From positions 465 through 10,411 of the forward strand of contig JAJTCL010000219.1 in assembly GCA_021323255.1 (NCBI GenBank): a stretch of DNA of 9,947 bases. The letters run 5' to 3'. Positions 7,077 through 9,947 of the stretch are shown in pieces. The notes below the pieces were generated by a model. That model did no database searches and had not been told where the DNA came from. It worked only from the letters and a program-made list of their open reading frames with translations. Both the position numbers and the translations under genes were made by a program. Position 1 is the stretch's first letter, and the number at the start of each line of letters is the position of its first letter. Source of the stretch: Propionibacteriaceae bacterium. GTDB taxonomy: Bacteria; Actinomycetota; Actinomycetes; Propionibacteriales; Propionibacteriaceae.

Positions 7077-7104
7077 ATTATGCTACTCGTCGGTAACCAA
7101 GCAA
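7077..7104 (-). promoter_or_regulatory. Candidate promoter of the fadE5-like gene
   Basis: On the minus strand TTGCTT (7099-7104) is followed after 16 bases by CATAAT (7077-7082), a fair -35/-10 pair. Transcription would start near 7070, inside the palindrome at 7057-7072, which suits repression. The -35 ends exactly where repeat copy B begins (7104). Based on sequence likeness only. Confidence 0.35.
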
Positions 7105-7298
7105 GCTGCGAGCCGAAAAACGCGCGACCGTCGCACGGAGCCAGGCTGGTTCACGAGCGTCAGCCTCGGCGAGCGGAGCGAGCAATGGACACCGGGCGAG
7201 CCGTTCCTTCCGCTGAGAGCGACGACGCCGGCGGCAACCCAGCGAACATCGCCGCGAGCGGAAGCGAGCAATCAAAAGAGCGCGATGCGCGAGCAGCT
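7104..7298 (+). repeat. AGCTGC-ended element, copy B, in the divergent intergenic region
   Basis: This 195-bp unit starts AGCTGCGAGC (7104-7113) and ends GCGCGATGCGCGAGCAGCTG (7280-7299). Its right half is nearly the same as copy C1, including 25 identical bases (7237-7261 and 9718-9742). It contains two copies of a GAGCGGA(A)GCGAGCAAT motif near 7171 and 7256. It fills most of the 333-base gap between the divergent fadE5-like and fdhF-like genes. I find no credible reading frame in it; the rest of the gap holds the fadE5 promoter region and the fdhF ribosome site. Confidence 0.75.
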
Positions 7299-7361
7299 GC
7301 AAAAGCAGGACTGTGTCCCAGCGGCTAGATTGACTGACGAGGCGACCCGCACAGCAGCAAT

Positions 7362-7366
7362 GGAGG
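7362..7366 (+). promoter_or_regulatory. Ribosome binding site of the FdhF-like gene
   Basis: GGAGG lies four bases before ATG 7371. It fixes that start over the out-of-frame ATG at 7360. A TTGACT at 7330-7335 could be a -35, but no convincing -10 follows. Confidence 0.5.
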
Positions 7367-7370
7367 ATCC

Positions 7371-9683
7371 ATGCGCAGGTCCCAGGAGCACGACGAGACC
7401 AAGATTGACATATCCGAGGCGCACGACCGTGCGGCTGGGATTCCCGGTGTGACTGTGGCCCTGAAACGCTCGATGCAGCACATGGGGCCGAGGCGGTCCG
7501 CGCGTACCTTGCGCAACCTCAATCAAGTCGACGGCTTCGATTGCATGAGTTGTGCCTGGCCGGACCCGGATCCTGGCCAGCGGCACACGGCCGAGTTCTG
7601 TGAAAACGGCGCCAAGGCGGTCGCAGAGGAAGCCACGACGACGCGGGCGACTCCGGAGTTCTTCGCCCACCACAGCATCGCCGAGCTTGACCGGCACAGC
7701 GAGCACTGGTTGGGCCAGCAGGGCCGGATCACTCACCCGATGATCAAGAAACCGGGAGCAGCGCATTACCAGCCCATCGAATGGGACGCAGCGTTCCAGC
7801 TCATCGGAGAGCAGCTCAACTCACTGACCAGTCCCAACGAAGCGATCTTCTACACCTCGGGTCGCACCTCGAATGAGGCAGCGTTTTGCTACCAGCTGTT
7901 CGTGCGTGCGTACGGCACCAACAACCTGCCTGATTGCTCCAACATGTGCCACGAGTCGACCAGCGTCGCTCTGGCTGAAACGATCGGGATCGGTAAGGCG
8001 AGCGTCACGCTGCACGACGTCCATGCCGCGCAGCTGTTGATCCTGGCCGGCCAGAATCCCGGAAGCAACCACCCGCGGATGTTGTCCGCGCTGGAAACCG
8101 CCAAGCGGCAGGGTGCCAAGATCATTGCCGTCAATCCGCTGCGGGAGGCCGGATTCGTCAACTTCCGCAACCCGCAGAAGGCGCGCGGGCTGATTGGTCG
8201 AGGCACCGATCTAGCCGATCTGCATCTTCAGCTCAAGATCAACGGCGATTTGGCGCTCTTCCAGGCATGGGGAGCGCTGCTGCTGGAGTGGAACGCCCTT
8301 GATCATGACTTTATTGCGCGTCATACACGTGGTTTCGAGAGCTGGCGAGCACACCTGTCCACACTCGACTGGGATCTGGTGGAGGCGACCACCGGGCTCT
8401 CCCGCGAGGAGATCACCGAGGCGGCAAAGCTGCTTCGCGACTCCAAGCGGACGGTGTTCTGCTGGGCCATGGGCCTGACCCAGCACCACAACGCCGTCGC
8501 CACCATCTCCGAGATCGTCAATCTGGCCTTGGCCCAGGGCAACATTGGCAAGCCAGGTGCCGGGCTACTCCCGGTACGCGGTCACTCGAATGTGCAAGGT
8601 GACCGCACCATGGGAATTTGGGAGCGGCCGCCGGCTCACTTCCTTGATCGCCTGGGATCCGAGTTTGGCTTCGAGCCGCCGCGTGAGAATGGCTACGACA
8701 CGGTGGACGCGATCCGTGCGCTGCGCGATGGACAGGCCAAGATCTTCATCGGCCTCGGTGGGAACTTCGTACAGGCTGCTCCTGACACCGAGGTGACGGC
8801 TGCAGCGCTCCGCCGCGCCCAGCTCACGGTGCATGTCTCGACCAAGATCAACAGATCGCACCTGACCTGCGGCACTACAGCGTTGATCTTGCCGACGCTG
8901 GGGCGTACCGAGATCGATATACAGGCGAGCGGCCCGCAGTTTGTCTCGGTGGAGGACTCGACATGCTCGGTCCACGCCTCGCGGGGTCCGCTGCCTCCAG
9001 CCAGTCATCAGCTGCGCTCGGAGGTGGCAATCGTCACCGGACTCGCCGCGGCCACGTTGGGTAGTCGCTACGGCATTGACTGGCAAGGAATGCGTGGCAA
9101 CTATCGCCAGATCCGCCGTCACATCGCGCGCGTCGTGCCGGGTTGTGAGAGCTATGAGGTGAACGTCTCTCGGCCTGGCGGGTTTGTGATGCCGCATCCG
9201 CCCCGAGACTCACGTACCTTCCCGACCAAGTCCGGGCGCGCCGAGTTCACGGTGTCGACAATTGCGGCCCTGCAGGTGCCGCCTGGGCATTTGATCTTGC
9301 AGACCGTGCGCAGTCATGATCAGTTCAATACCACCATCTATGGTTTCAGCGATCGCTACCGCGGCATCGAGCGAGGTCGGCGGGTGGTGTTTGTCAACCC
9401 ACAGGACATCGAGGAGCTCGGCTTCCACGATGGCGACCTCGTCGATCTGGTAACGCACTGGGAGGGCGATGATCACCTCCGCCGGGCGCACGCCTTCCGG
9501 ATCGTGGCATATCAGACTCCCCGGGGGTCGGCAGCGGCCTACTATCCCGAGACCAATCCACTGGTTCCGCTCGACTCGACGGCATTGGGCAGCAATACCC
9601 CGACCTCGAAGTCGGTGATCATCCGGCTGCAGCAGGCAGCAACCGGCCACTCGGCGGATCCCGAGCCGCTTCACTTGTCCTGA
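7371..9683 (+). CDS. FdhF/YdeP-family molybdopterin oxidoreductase (formate dehydrogenase alpha-like)
   Basis: This 770-residue protein belongs to the molybdopterin-dependent clade related to formate dehydrogenase H (E. coli YdeP, M. tuberculosis FdhF), whose substrate and electron partners are not settled. GFDCMSCAWPDPDPG (55-69) with C58 and C61, plus C77 in FCENGAKA, is a probable [4Fe-4S] ligand set. YTSGRTSNEAAF (161-172) leads into the cofactor region, and SNMCHESTSVAL (190-201) places C193-H194 where FdhH has selenocysteine-histidine, so this is a cysteine form. GQNPGSNHPR and VRGHSNVQGDRTMGIWE are further molybdopterin-binding segments. The last 130 residues, from HLILQTVRSHDQFNTTIYG, form the cofactor-binding C-terminal domain. 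There is no twin-arginine signal, so it should be cytoplasmic. It is divergent from fadE5, and no fdhD, iron-sulphur or quinone partner is visible. Formate as substrate is not established. Confidence 0.88.
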   Translation: MRRSQEHDETKIDISEAHDRAAGIPGVTVALKRSMQHMGPRRSARTLRNLNQVDGFDCMSCAWPDPDPGQRHTAEFCENGAKAVAEEATTTRATPEFFAHHSIAELDRHSEHWLGQQGRITHPMIKKPGAAHYQPIEWDAAFQLIGEQLNSLTSPNEAIFYTSGRTSNEAAFCYQLFVRAYGTNNLPDCSNMCHESTSVALAETIGIGKASVTLHDVHAAQLLILAGQNPGSNHPRMLSALETAKRQGAKIIAVNPLREAGFVNFRNPQKARGLIGRGTDLADLHLQLKINGDLALFQAWGALLLEWNALDHDFIARHTRGFESWRAHLSTLDWDLVEATTGLSREEITEAAKLLRDSKRTVFCWAMGLTQHHNAVATISEIVNLALAQGNIGKPGAGLLPVRGHSNVQGDRTMGIWERPPAHFLDRLGSEFGFEPPRENGYDTVDAIRALRDGQAKIFIGLGGNFVQAAPDTEVTAAALRRAQLTVHVSTKINRSHLTCGTTALILPTLGRTEIDIQASGPQFVSVEDSTCSVHASRGPLPPASHQLRSEVAIVTGLAAATLGSRYGIDWQGMRGNYRQIRRHIARVVPGCESYEVNVSRPGGFVMPHPPRDSRTFPTKSGRAEFTVSTIAALQVPPGHLILQTVRSHDQFNTTIYGFSDRYRGIERGRRVVFVNPQDIEELGFHDGDLVDLVTHWEGDDHLRRAHAFRIVAYQTPRGSAAAYYPETNPLVPLDSTALGSNTPTSKSVIIRLQQAATGHSADPEPLHLS

Positions 9684-9691
9684 TCTTCCCG

Positions 9692-9779
9692 AGCTGCGAG
9701 CGACGAAGACGGCGGCGACCCAGCGAACATCGCCGCGAGCGGAGCGAGCAATCGAACCGAGCGCGATGCGCGAGCAGCT
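9692..9779 (+). repeat. AGCTGC-ended element, copy C1
   Basis: An 88-bp unit begins nine bases after the fdhF-like stop. It starts AGCTGCGAGCGACGA and ends GCGCGATGCGCGAGCAGCT. It is nearly the right half of copy B, with the same ACCCAGCGAACATCGCCG core and GAGCGGAGCGAGCAATC motif. The ends AGCTGC and GCAGCT could pair as a 6-bp outer stem in RNA, so it might also act in termination of the upstream gene, although there is no T-run. Confidence 0.72.
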
Positions 9780-9788
9780 GAAGAATCC

Positions 9789-9904
9789 AGCTGCGAGCGT
9801 CGGGAATCGCGCGCCGGCGCACGGAGGAGAAGGGAGCGGAGGCGTTCTTTCCTCTGCGAGCGACGACGACGGCGGCGGATTCAAAGCGCGATGCGCGAGC
9901 AGCT
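9789..9904 (+). repeat. AGCTGC-ended element, copy C2, in tandem with C1
   Basis: A 116-bp unit starts nine bases after C1 in the same orientation, beginning AGCTGCGAGCGTCGG and ending GCGCGATGCGCGAGCAGCT. C1 and C2 are both followed by GAAGAA, suggesting the unit extends a few bases past AGCT. Its interior is closer to copy A than to C1. No gene is supported between 9684 and 9933. Confidence 0.72.
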
Positions 9905-9933
9905 GAAGAAGGGTGCCACTAGCGTTCGGTGAC

Positions 9934-9947
9934 ATGAGTGATCACGC
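9934..9947 (+). CDS. Possible start of a further gene, cut by the window end
   Basis: ATG at 9934 reads MSDH and runs off the window. The only support is its position at the end of the intergenic repeats and a GAAGAAGGG about 20 bases upstream, which is far for a ribosome site. The product cannot be told. Confidence 0.15.

Noticed and set aside
7237..7299. CRISPR array
   Set aside because: Repeats are few, unevenly spaced and in both orientations, spacers are absent, and no cas genes are present.
7078..7302. Minus-strand ORFs sharing QLLAHRAL (also near 5310, 9760 and 9890) as a gene family
   Set aside because: The shared peptide is the reading of the repeat end. The ORFs have no conserved start, length or ribosome site, and diverge outside the repeat.

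Overview
The window looks like a chromosomal segment of a high-GC Gram-positive bacterium (Actinomycetota). The grounds are GC-rich codons, GTG starts and TGATG overlaps, an acyl-CoA dehydrogenase that begins like mycobacterial FadE5, and an E1/E2 2-oxoacid dehydrogenase set that most resembles mycobacterial BkdABC. I cannot name a genus.

Layout. Positions 1-121 are a hairpin-rich leader or the tail of an upstream gene. Positions 122-3713 (+) are a tight three-gene operon for a branched-chain 2-oxoacid dehydrogenase: E1 alpha, E1 beta and E2, with no E3. Positions 3714-3797 are a convergent intergenic region with a hairpin and a short direct repeat. Positions 3798-5009 (-) encode a ferredoxin-reductase-type FAD/NAD oxidoreductase. 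Positions 5087-7037 (-) hold a fadE5-like long-chain acyl-CoA dehydrogenase with two lesions in its C-terminal part. Positions 7038-7370 are a divergent regulatory region with a perfect operator-like palindrome and a repeat element. Positions 7371-9683 (+) encode an FdhF/YdeP-family molybdopterin oxidoreductase. The last 264 bases carry two more repeat elements and perhaps the start of another gene.

How the genes fit together. BkdABC would oxidatively decarboxylate the keto acids of Leu, Ile and Val to acyl-CoAs, and the FadE5-like enzyme would oxidise acyl-CoAs, so the left and middle parts share an acyl-CoA catabolic theme. The reductase may be co-transcribed with the fadE5-like gene. The FdhF-like gene is divergent and has no visible partner here.

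The most striking observation is a family of four short (about 88-195 bp) dispersed elements bounded by AGCTGCGAGC and GCGAGCAGCT. One copy sits in frame inside the fadE5-like coding sequence, adding about 48 residues. One lies against the predicted fadE5 promoter, and two are in tandem after the FdhF-like gene. Downstream of the in-gene copy, the fadE5 reading frame is also broken by an apparent deletion: the usual C-terminal residues are still encoded, but in another frame.
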